Shown: positions 30,533 to 38,571 of the stretch, piece by piece
Position numbering within the stretch: the first letter of the stretch is position 1
Layout: the number at the start of each line of letters is the position of its first letter
The notes under the pieces: generated by a model
Database searches by the model: none
Told to the model about the DNA's origin: nothing
What the model saw: only the letters and a program-made list of their open reading frames with translations
Made by a program: the position numbers and the translations under genes
Origin: Desulfobacterales bacterium
GTDB taxonomy: Bacteria > Desulfobacterota > Desulfobacteria > Desulfobacterales > Desulfosalsimonadaceae
Assembly: GCA_018335195.1 (NCBI GenBank)
Contig: JAGXKN010000003.1
Coordinates: 23,862 to 87,861, forward strand
Length of the DNA: 64,000 bases
Direction of reading: 5' to 3'

Positions 30533-31756
30533 ATGGAATATATCATCCTGATTTTCGGATTTGTCATCGGCTTTTACATGGCCTGGAACATCGGGGCAAA
30601 CGATGTGGCCAACTCCATGGCCTCGGCAGTCGGGTCCAAGGCCATTACCCTGCGCCAGGCCATTTTAATTGCAGGCATTTTAAATATTGTTGGCGCGGCC
30701 TTTATCGGCTCGCATGTGACCGATACCATCCGCAAGGGCATCGTCTCCCAGGATGTGCTAAACGATCCGCACGTGGCGCTGATCGGGGCTTTGTCCGCGC
30801 TGCTGGCCGCCGCCTTGTGGGTTTCGTTTGCCACCTGGAAATCGCTGCCGGTTTCCACCACGCACTCGATCGTGGGCGCCATGGTGGGTTTCGGGGTTAT
30901 TACCGGCGGGTTATCCGTTATTAACTGGCTGGCTCTCGGAGCGGTGGTGTTAAGCTGGGTGATTTCGCCGGTATTCAGCATGGTCATCGCCTTTATTATG
31001 TTCAAGGTGATCGTACGGGTGGTCCTGTCGCGCCCCGATTCCTTCGGGGTTGCCTTCCGGGTGTCTCCGGTGTTTATCGGGCTGGCCATTTTCGTTGTGG
31101 CCATGTCCTTTGTGTTTAAAACGCCCCTGGGCAAAAATCTGTCCCTCAGCACACCCATGGCCTGCCTTGTCTCCGTTGTGCTGGCGGTGCTTTTCGGATT
31201 TCTCGGCAAAAAATCCCTGCTCTGGTTCCAAAACGTCCGCACCGGCGAGGAAGGTGCGGAAGGGGTTTTCCGCAGAATCCAGATCGGCACTTCCTGCTAC
31301 GTGGCACTGGCCCAGGGAGCAAACGATGTGGCAAACGCAATCGGACCGCTGGCATTGATTTATTTTCTGGTCAAGACCGGCCAGGCCGGTGCCACAGTGC
31401 CGGTGCCATATATTCTGCTTGTCTTCGGCGGAATCGGGATTGCCACCGGCATTGCCATGGGCGGGGCCCGGGTGATTCGAACCGTGGGCGAGCGCATTAC
31501 CACTTTGAGCAATACCCGGGGGTTTTCCGTGGACTTTGCCGCTGCTACAACCGTTTTGATCGCCTCCAAGATGGGGCTGCCGGTATCCACCACGCATGCG
31601 GCCGTGGGGGGTGTCATGGGCGTCGGGCTGGCCAGGGGACTGGAAGCTGTTAATTTTGGCATTATCTTTCGGATTATGTTATACTGGGTGTTAACCGTTC
31701 CCATGGCAGCGGCAACCAGCATGCTGATTTTCAAGTTTTTTTCATTCATTTTGTAA
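30533..31756 (+). CDS. pit: inorganic phosphate transporter, PiT family
   Basis: FYMAWNIGANDVANSMASAVGSKAIT and second ALAQGANDVANAIGPLALI repeat. Confidence 0.93.
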   Translation: MEYIILIFGFVIGFYMAWNIGANDVANSMASAVGSKAITLRQAILIAGILNIVGAAFIGSHVTDTIRKGIVSQDVLNDPHVALIGALSALLAAALWVSFATWKSLPVSTTHSIVGAMVGFGVITGGLSVINWLALGAVVLSWVISPVFSMVIAFIMFKVIVRVVLSRPDSFGVAFRVSPVFIGLAIFVVAMSFVFKTPLGKNLSLSTPMACLVSVVLAVLFGFLGKKSLLWFQNVRTGEEGAEGVFRRIQIGTSCYVALAQGANDVANAIGPLALIYFLVKTGQAGATVPVPYILLVFGGIGIATGIAMGGARVIRTVGERITTLSNTRGFSVDFAAATTVLIASKMGLPVSTTHAAVGGVMGVGLARGLEAVNFGIIFRIMLYWVLTVPMAAATSMLIFKFFSFIL

Positions 31757-31780
31757 TTTCCGTTTTAAGGAGGCGGCTCC

Positions 31781-32449
31781 ATGCGTATTCCGTTTTTTTC
31801 CATATTTATTACGTCCCCTTTTGACGACCTGCAGGATCATGCCGAAAAGGTCAAGGAGTGTGCATGGGCGTTTCAGCAGGCCATGGAATGCTATGCCTCC
31901 TCGCGCTGTGAGGTGTTTGAGGAGCACCGCCAGGAAGTGATTCGGATAGAGCATGACGCAGATGCGATCAAGCGGCGCATCCGGGGCCATCTGCCAAAGG
32001 GCGTGATGATGCCGGTGGAGAAGTTCAAGCTGTTTCAGTATTTGCGGGAACAGGACAAGGTGCTCGATTCGGTGCAGGAGGCCCTGAACTGGCTTTCCCA
32101 TCGCACCGACAACGGGATCCCCGAAGTGCTGGAGCGGGATTTCTTTCTCCTGGTGGACGCGGCAATTGAGCCGACCGAGGAATTAAGCCGCATGGTGGGC
32201 GAGGCCCGGACGTATTTCAAGAATTTTTCGGAAAAGCAGCGCAAAAAGGTCAAGGGGATTGTTTCAAATATCCGGCAGATGGAGCATGACGCGGACCAGC
32301 GGGAGTATGCCCTTACCCGCAAGATTTTCCACCATCAGAGCGATCCCATTACCGTGTTTCACCTGGTGCGTCTGGCCGAAATCATCGGCAATATTGCCGA
32401 CCATGCCGAAAATTCCGGAGACATGATGCGGGCGATGATTGCCCGGTAG
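31781..32449 (+). CDS. DUF47/TIGR00153 PhoU-like phosphate transport regulator
   Basis: 222 aa helical protein; downstream of pit. Confidence 0.87.
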   Translation: MRIPFFSIFITSPFDDLQDHAEKVKECAWAFQQAMECYASSRCEVFEEHRQEVIRIEHDADAIKRRIRGHLPKGVMMPVEKFKLFQYLREQDKVLDSVQEALNWLSHRTDNGIPEVLERDFFLLVDAAIEPTEELSRMVGEARTYFKNFSEKQRKKVKGIVSNIRQMEHDADQREYALTRKIFHHQSDPITVFHLVRLAEIIGNIADHAENSGDMMRAMIAR

Positions 32450-32457
32450 GCATTTGT

Positions 32458-32697
32458 CTAAAAAAAGGCCCACTTGATGTAGAAAATCAATGCCGCCCAG
32501 GCCAGTATGCAGGTGAGGTAGGCAAACCAGTTAACCGGGCGCTCGGCCATGCCGTGGCGGTTTACCTTGCCCACCTTGGCCTTGCATGAAAAGCATTGCC
32601 TGGCGTCAATCGGCAGAGTGGCGAAGCATTCCGGGCACCGTTTGACCAGGTAAGATTCCTGAGGCGACGGGCCTTTGTCTTTTTTCAGGATACCCAT
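32458..32697 (-). CDS. zinc-ribbon small membrane protein
   Basis: CPECFATLPIDARQCFSCKAKVG plus C-terminal TM. Confidence 0.65.
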   Translation of the reverse strand: MGILKKDKGPSPQESYLVKRCPECFATLPIDARQCFSCKAKVGKVNRHGMAERPVNWFAYLTCILAWAALIFYIKWAFF

Positions 32698-32701
32698 CTC
32701 A

Positions 32702-34603
32702 TCATCTGCTGTAATCTGAAAACCGGTCTGATATTTCGATATCGCTTTGTTGCCTGAGCGCAGCCACCCATTTGTTCACGGTCTGCTGGCGCTTGCGGGA
32801 CGCAAGCCGGGACACCGTCTCCTCCTTTTCCGCCCGAAATTCCGAGGCGCCGGGCTGTTTTTTATCCTGCAGGTGGATAACGTAGAAGCTGCTGTCTTTT
32901 GCCACGGCCGCCTCCGGGAACGGGTTGTCCGCACTCAGGGAGAATGCCGCTGAAGCCAGTTTCCGGCTCTGGCCGATATCCGGGACGGGCTGGCCGCGCT
33001 TGAAAAACCCGGTCGTGTGGATCTTGATGCCGGCGGCTTCTGCTGCTGCGGTAAAGTCGCCGGTCTCCCGGGCCTGCTCCAGTAAGTCCCGGGCCGCCTG
33101 TTGCGCTGCCTTTTTTTGTTTTTCCCGCTTGAGATCACGCCGGACTTTTTCCGATACGGATGCCAGTTCCGGCACGTGGGATTCCTGTTTTTCAACAGGC
33201 TGGATCAGAAAGAAGGCGTCCCCGATTTCCGTGACCTCGCTGATTTCCGCCAAAGGGAGGGCAAAGGCGGCTTCAGCGAATTTGCCGGCATTCTCGATGT
33301 CTTCAGGCCCCCGGCTCTGGGTAAAAAAGCCGGTGGTTCTCAGGTCAAGCCCCATGTCCTTGGCATTTTTAACCAGATCCTCTCCGCCAAATGAAATGTC
33401 GTAGACGGACAACGCCTTGTCATACGCATGATCCCGGGCTTTTTGAAGCGCCAGTTTGTCCCGGATGGCGTCCTTGACTTCTTCCAGCGGTTTTGCCGAA
33501 GCCTGCCGGCGTTCTTCAACCTTGATGATGTGGAAACCGAAACGGGTGCGCACGGGTTGGCTGATTTCCTCTGCCTCCATGGAAAAAGCCTTTTCTGCAA
33601 AAGGCTCGACCGTATCGTCTTTTTTCAGGGTGCCAAGGTAGCCGCCCTCACCGGCGCTCGGGCCCTCGGAAAATTCCCTGGCGAGTTCGGCAAAATCCCG
33701 GCCGGAACGGGCCTTCTCGTAAATTTCGAGCGCCTTTTTGCGGGTTTCCTGCACGTTTTTTTCATCCGCATCCCGGGGGAGCTTAAGCAGGATGTGGCGT
33801 GCGGTAACTGTTTCCTCCGAGGTGAATTCCGATTGATGGGACCGGTAATAATCCCTGATTGCCGATTCGGAAACATTTACCGCCCCGCGGTAGTCCTCCG
33901 GGGAAAAACGAATGTATCGGGCTTTGACCTTGGGCCGGGTTTTGTATTTTTCCTTGTGGTTTTCAAAATACCCGGCCACCGCTTCTTCGGTTACCTCCAC
34001 GTCCGTGAAATCCTGCCTGGCAAATTCCGCGTAGTCGATTTTGACTTCGGTGTTTTGCCATTCATACCAGGCACGAGCCTCGGCCTCGGATACCGGCACG
34101 GCGTTGCTTACGAAATTCTTGATCATGCCGGTGAGTATGGCCTCTTTCTGCATGGCCTCAAAATCCCCGGGTGAAAGCCGGTTCTGGTTGAGCACGCGCC
34201 TGTAGAGGTCGGGGTCGAATTGCCCGTTGTTTTGAAAAACCGGCAGACTGGTGATCGAGCGGGCCAGCACGTCGTCGGGCAACCGGATGTCAGTTTCCCC
34301 GGCCAACTGCATCAGCAGGTGCTTTTCGATCAAGCGATCCAGGGCCTGCTCCTTGAGGTTGAGCATATCAATCATGTCCTGGTCCAACTGGTTGCCGAAG
34401 CGCTGCTCCATGTTCTGCATCATCCGCTTGTAGGTTTGCTGGTACTCATTGACACTGATGGGCTCGCCGTTCACATTTGCCACGGTGTTCCTGCGGCCGG
34501 CCCAGTAAGAGCCTGCGCCCATGAAAACAAAGGCCAACACGATCATTCCCAGAAGGATTTTGATCATCCACGAACCGGCGCTTTTGCGCATTGAGCTGAG
34601 CAT
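32702..34603 (-). CDS. ppiD: SurA N-domain/PpiC-type peptidyl-prolyl isomerase, PpiD-like
   Basis: MLSSMRKSAGSWMIKILLGMIVLAFVFMGAGSYW...; rotamase VTARHILLKLPRDADEKNVQETRKKALEIYEKARSGRDFAELAREFSEGPSAGEGGYLGTL. Confidence 0.88.
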   Translation of the reverse strand: MLSSMRKSAGSWMIKILLGMIVLAFVFMGAGSYWAGRRNTVANVNGEPISVNEYQQTYKRMMQNMEQRFGNQLDQDMIDMLNLKEQALDRLIEKHLLMQLAGETDIRLPDDVLARSITSLPVFQNNGQFDPDLYRRVLNQNRLSPGDFEAMQKEAILTGMIKNFVSNAVPVSEAEARAWYEWQNTEVKIDYAEFARQDFTDVEVTEEAVAGYFENHKEKYKTRPKVKARYIRFSPEDYRGAVNVSESAIRDYYRSHQSEFTSEETVTARHILLKLPRDADEKNVQETRKKALEIYEKARSGRDFAELAREFSEGPSAGEGGYLGTLKKDDTVEPFAEKAFSMEAEEISQPVRTRFGFHIIKVEERRQASAKPLEEVKDAIRDKLALQKARDHAYDKALSVYDISFGGEDLVKNAKDMGLDLRTTGFFTQSRGPEDIENAGKFAEAAFALPLAEISEVTEIGDAFFLIQPVEKQESHVPELASVSEKVRRDLKREKQKKAAQQAARDLLEQARETGDFTAAAEAAGIKIHTTGFFKRGQPVPDIGQSRKLASAAFSLSADNPFPEAAVAKDSSFYVIHLQDKKQPGASEFRAEKEETVSRLASRKRQQTVNKWVAALRQQSDIEISDRFSDYSR

Positions 34604-34856
34604 GCATGTCCTCTTTTGTGATCTTGCGTAGGTGTTATATGGCGGAAGGACCCGGAGTTCCCGCACTGTTTAATCATTATTTGTATTTGTTCAGCCCGTT
34701 TTTGTCAATCCTTATATAATGCCTGAACCAGGTGCGTGTTTGCCGTCAATACCTGCGGCGGAATCAAATCCGATGGCCCGGGATCCACCGGGTATTTTTA
34801 TGGTGGAAATTTCCGCTATTTTTGCGTTGGGGCGCGGACGTGTAATAACAGCGGCT

Positions 34857-35027
34857 TTACGGTTCTTTGGGGTCTTCTTTGCGGCAGATGCATTCATGCT
34901 CCCCGCAGACATCGCATACATAAGTTGTATCGACTTGATTCCTGTCCGCGGATGCATCCGTTTTTTGCATGCGCAGATAAAAGACAATGGCCGCCGCCGC
35001 TACAGCAAGAATGACCAGGTATTTCAT
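34857..35027 (-). CDS. small membrane-anchored protein with CxxC motif
   Basis: MKYLVILAVAAAAIVFYLRMQKTDASADRNQVDTTYVCDVCGEHECICRKEDPKEP; aaggag upstream. Confidence 0.55.
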   Translation of the reverse strand: MKYLVILAVAAAAIVFYLRMQKTDASADRNQVDTTYVCDVCGEHECICRKEDPKEP

Positions 35028-35331
35028 CGGAAACTCCTTTTTTGGGGTTGTCGGTATGCAGGTTTTTTCTGAAATTATAAGAATCCCCGGGCAAAAGCGC
35101 AATTCAGATACGGTTCCGTTTTCGCGGAATCGATCCGGCCAAAACCGGTTTTCAAGCAACGTCCCGTTTTTTAAAGGATTGCAGCGGCATGGCGGGAAGG
35201 GTTCTTATGATTTTCGAATTTGCTTGCGTTTGCCGCAAAATGTGTTATGTTTATCTCAATCAACGAGGCACCGGCTTTGGTTGCCGGGGCGATTTTTTCC
35301 TGAAGGGGCGTAATGTTCATTTTGAATGTGT

Positions 35332-35375
35332 CATCCTCCAGTTTAAGATCTTGATAATTTAATGAAAGGAGGATG
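35332..35375 (+). promoter_or_regulatory. RBS-sequestering leader hairpin of the cold-shock gene
   Basis: catcctcc (35332-35339) is the exact complement of ggaggatg (35368-35375), which contains the Shine-Dalgarno before ATG 35381. Confidence 0.55.
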
Positions 35376-35380
35376 GTATT

Positions 35381-35581
35381 ATGGCAAACGGAACAGTAAA
35401 GTGGTTTAATGACCACAAAGGTTTTGGTTTCATTGAGCAGGAAAATGGACCGGATGTATTCGTGCATCACAGCGCAATCAACGCGTCGGGTTTTCGCTCT
35501 CTTGAAGAAGGCGCAAGCGTGACCTTTGACATCGAGCAGGGCGCAAAAGGCCCGGCCGCTGCCAACGTGACAACCGAGTAA
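35381..35581 (+). CDS. cold-shock protein, CspA family
   Basis: [33 protein letters not shown]. Confidence 0.95.
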   Translation: MANGTVKWFNDHKGFGFIEQENGPDVFVHHSAINASGFRSLEEGASVTFDIEQGAKGPAAANVTTE

Positions 35582-35603
35582 TCTGTTTTTAAAGTAACTT
35601 TTA

Positions 35604-35642
35604 TAAAAAGGCACCTCCTGGAAATCAGGGGGTGCCTTTTTT
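35604..35642 (+). terminator. rho-independent terminator after csp
   Basis: aaaaggcacctcctg gaaat cagggggtgcctttttt. Confidence 0.85.
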
Positions 35643-35740
35643 CGTCTGCATTTGCATGAAGCGGCAATAATACCGGGCGGAAACGGCCTGTTACGATTAT
35701 CTGGCTTCTCCTTCCGGGCACTTCCGGGAAAGGAAAAATT

Positions 35741-35926
35741 ATGGCAAAATCTCATTACCAGTTCAAAAAGCGCCAGAAAGAACTGGCCAAGAAACAAAAA
35801 AAAGCGGAAAAACGGCAGCGCAAGCAGGAAAACAAGGCCGCTGAAACCGTTGGGGCCGATGGAAGCGTTGAAACCGGAGGCACTGAAGAAGAGGTCATAC
35901 CCTCAACAGAAGACCCGGGCCTGTAA
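35741..35926 (+). CDS. small highly basic protein of unknown function
   Basis: MAKSHYQFKKRQKELAKKQKKAEKRQRKQENK... Confidence 0.65.
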   Translation: MAKSHYQFKKRQKELAKKQKKAEKRQRKQENKAAETVGADGSVETGGTEEEVIPSTEDPGL

Positions 35927-35958
35927 GCGCCGGATTCCATGAATCCCGGAGTTTGTCC

Positions 35959-36783
35959 ATGAGCACGCCCTACTGGATCAAACCGCTGATTAACCGGATA
36001 TTTCACCAGCGGTTTTTCTGGTCCCGCCTTACCCGCCGGCGCCCTGTTGGCCGCCTGGTTCACCGCATGCTTTTTAAAGATGACGATGTTTTCTACCTGC
36101 CCAAAGATCAGGTCATTGAAATAAACGAGTCGGTGGCGGTCGCCGACGGCGGCGGCATGCCGGTTCCCTCGGAAGTTCTTGAATATTTTATTCGACAGGC
36201 AGGTTTTCACTGGCTCATGGACTTCTGTATCTGCCGGGATTCAGCCGGATGCCGGGATTATCCCAGGGATCTGGGGTGCCTGTTCATGGGCGAGGCGGCC
36301 CGGCATATCAATCCCGGATTCGGCCGCCCCGTCAGCATGGAGGCCGCACTTGCCCATGCCCGGCGCTGCCGGGAAGCCGGTCTGGTTCATTTGATCGGCC
36401 GCAACAGGCTCGATACCGTATGGCTGGGCGTCGGACCGTCGCAGAAATTGCTGACTGTCTGTAACTGCTGCCCTTGTTGCTGTTTGTGGCAGGTACTGCC
36501 GCTTCTCGATGAGCGCCTCAGTGAAAAGGTCTCCCGGCTGCCCGGGGTAAACGTTTTTGTTACCGAGCAGTGCGAAGGCTGCGGCCGCTGTGCGCGCGAT
36601 GTCTGTTTTGTCGGGGCCATTCGACTGGAAGACCGGCAGGCGAGAATTGATCCGGATATCTGCCGGGGCTGCGGCAGGTGTGCAGACATATGCCCGAACA
36701 ATGCCATTGCCGTTACAGTAAGTGATGCCGGTTTTATCGATCACGCGATCCGGCGCATCAGCAGCGCAGTGAATGTGCACTGA
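35959..36783 (+). CDS. 4Fe-4S dicluster ferredoxin-domain protein
   Basis: CEGCGRCARDVCFVGAI and CRGCGRCADICPNNAI plus extra Cys cluster TVCNCCPCCCLW. Confidence 0.8.
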   Translation: MSTPYWIKPLINRIFHQRFFWSRLTRRRPVGRLVHRMLFKDDDVFYLPKDQVIEINESVAVADGGGMPVPSEVLEYFIRQAGFHWLMDFCICRDSAGCRDYPRDLGCLFMGEAARHINPGFGRPVSMEAALAHARRCREAGLVHLIGRNRLDTVWLGVGPSQKLLTVCNCCPCCCLWQVLPLLDERLSEKVSRLPGVNVFVTEQCEGCGRCARDVCFVGAIRLEDRQARIDPDICRGCGRCADICPNNAIAVTVSDAGFIDHAIRRISSAVNVH

Positions 36784-37041
36784 ATTTCGGGATGATGCGA
36801 AGTTTTTTAGGAAGCGCCCTGCGGATCCGGAGTCGGCTCCGGGTTGCATCCATTCAACGAATAAAAAGTCAAGTGTTTGAATTTCATGCGGATGTAGCCG
36901 AATTATCAGAAGCGGGCAGAGGCAGGATTTCGATTGTTTGTTGACAGCTTCTTTTTTGTAGCTCAAAGTTGCTTTTATAAGCCCTATTCGTCGGTGGGGC
37001 AGATCGATGTACCGACTCATTTATCCAAAGGAGGTCAGGTT

Positions 37042-37251
37042 TTGGCACGTGGAACAGTGAAATGGTTTAATGAAAAAAAAGGATTCGGTTTTATCAAGGA
37101 CGAAGAAAAAGATCAGGATGTATTTGTTCATTTTTCAGGGATCAACCAGGACGGTTTTAAAACCCTGAACGAAGGCGAAAGTGTGAGTTTCGAGGTTGAA
37201 GAAACCGATCGGGGGCCCCAGGCGAAAAACGTGATAAGAGAGGAAGATTGA
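37042..37251 (+). CDS. cold-shock protein, CspA family (TTG start)
   Basis: [34 protein letters not shown]; aaaggaggt upstream. Confidence 0.92.
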   Translation: MARGTVKWFNEKKGFGFIKDEEKDQDVFVHFSGINQDGFKTLNEGESVSFEVEETDRGPQAKNVIREED

Positions 37252-37292
37252 TTTTTCAGCACAAATCGGGGCCATGTTTTTGAAAGGCATAA

Positions 37293-37325
37293 AAAAACCG
37301 GAAAGCATCGGGCTTTCCGGTTTAA
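37293..37325 (+). terminator. rho-independent terminator
   Basis: aaaccggaaag catcggg ctttccggttt. Confidence 0.75.
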
Positions 37326-37337
37326 TTCAGGTGTGGG

Positions 37338-37413
<76 letters not shown>

Positions 37414-37464
37414 GAGATGTCCAGAAAACATAAAGAAATCGAAGCGGCTTGTCAATAATATTTT

Positions 37465-38571
37465 TCATCTCTCCGTGCCCGGCCCGGGTTCGGCCAGGGC
37501 TTCGAGTTCGGCGTCAAAGCCGCCGATCCGGTGCTGCCAGGAAAATGCGCTCATGGCCGCGGCAATCGTCTTTCTGGCCGGTTCGTAAGCATCCGGACGC
37601 AGCAGGATATCGGCAAGCTTTTCCACCAGTTCGCCTTCGGAGCGGTACAGCAAGGTTTCGTGAAATTCCCGGGGGATGATCTCCGGGTAGGAGAGCCGTT
37701 CGGGAAGCAGGGGCAGGCATCCGTACCTTGCGGCCTCGACAACGGAGATGCCGAAGTTTTCCTGCAGGGCCGTGCTCACCACTACTGTGCCGCGTTTCAG
37801 CCAGTCAATGTATGTTTCGTGCGGGGATGCATAACCAAATTGCACAATTTGATCGGGCAGGCGGTCTGTCGCGGCATCAAATTCCGGGGGCCGATTTGCA
37901 AATGACTGGCCAAGGATCGCGGCCCGGAAATCAATGCCCCGGTCTGCCACTGCGTACAGGGCGTCAAAAAACGGCCCCGGATTTTTGTCATGCTCCCACC
38001 GGTGATTCCAGATAACCAGGGGCGGATTCTGGCGGGCGGATGGCACGTATGCGCTATGGCCCGGAAAGTGGCATCCCGGCAGGCAGACGCCGGCTTTTTG
38101 GCGGATGCGGGATTCTGTCCAGTTCGGACGCATATCCGGCATCATGCCGATGAACTCCGGGAGCGCCGTCAAAAAGCCGGAAAGATGGCTGTGCGAGTTA
38201 AACAGCACGCGCCGGGCCACCAGGGCGGATGTGATGTCTGTGAAGCCGTAATGGTAATCCACGGGCTGGCCCGGGGCCACGGGGTAGGTAATCTGATTTT
38301 CGTGAAAATAAACCAGCATCGGCGGGCACTGAGCGCCTAAAAGCGCCTTGAAATCCGCGGCGCTCATCAGGTTTGTTGCTATGATGCCGTGAAATTTGCG
38401 GGGATCGGGCAGGCGTCGGAAAAATTCAAGGCCCGCCCCCCGCATCCGCCATTTCCAGAACCGGGGCGGCAGACCCATCAGTTCAATTTCTTGCCGGCTG
38501 TGGGCAACCAGGCCGTCGGCAAAATTTTTGTGCGAACCGCCGTAAAACGGTTCGACAAACAAGAATTTCAA
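37465..38571 (-). CDS. DUF3524/GTDC1-like glycosyltransferase (putative tRNA-queuosine mannosyltransferase-like)
   Basis: LKFLFVEPFYGGSHKNFADGLVAHS...LVYFHENQITYPV...YGFTDITSALVARRVLFNSHSH; TTG start overlapping upstream TGA. Confidence 0.75.
   Translation of the reverse strand: MKFLFVEPFYGGSHKNFADGLVAHSRQEIELMGLPPRFWKWRMRGAGLEFFRRLPDPRKFHGIIATNLMSAADFKALLGAQCPPMLVYFHENQITYPVAPGQPVDYHYGFTDITSALVARRVLFNSHSHLSGFLTALPEFIGMMPDMRPNWTESRIRQKAGVCLPGCHFPGHSAYVPSARQNPPLVIWNHRWEHDKNPGPFFDALYAVADRGIDFRAAILGQSFANRPPEFDAATDRLPDQIVQFGYASPHETYIDWLKRGTVVVSTALQENFGISVVEAARYGCLPLLPERLSYPEIIPREFHETLLYRSEGELVEKLADILLRPDAYEPARKTIAAAMSAFSWQHRIGGFDAELEALAEPGPGTER

Noticed and set aside
34719-35072. 117-aa plus-strand ORF and overlapping minus ORF 34712..34987
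   Set aside because: Overlaps a better supported small ORF (34857..35027, with RBS and TM); composition not protein-like.
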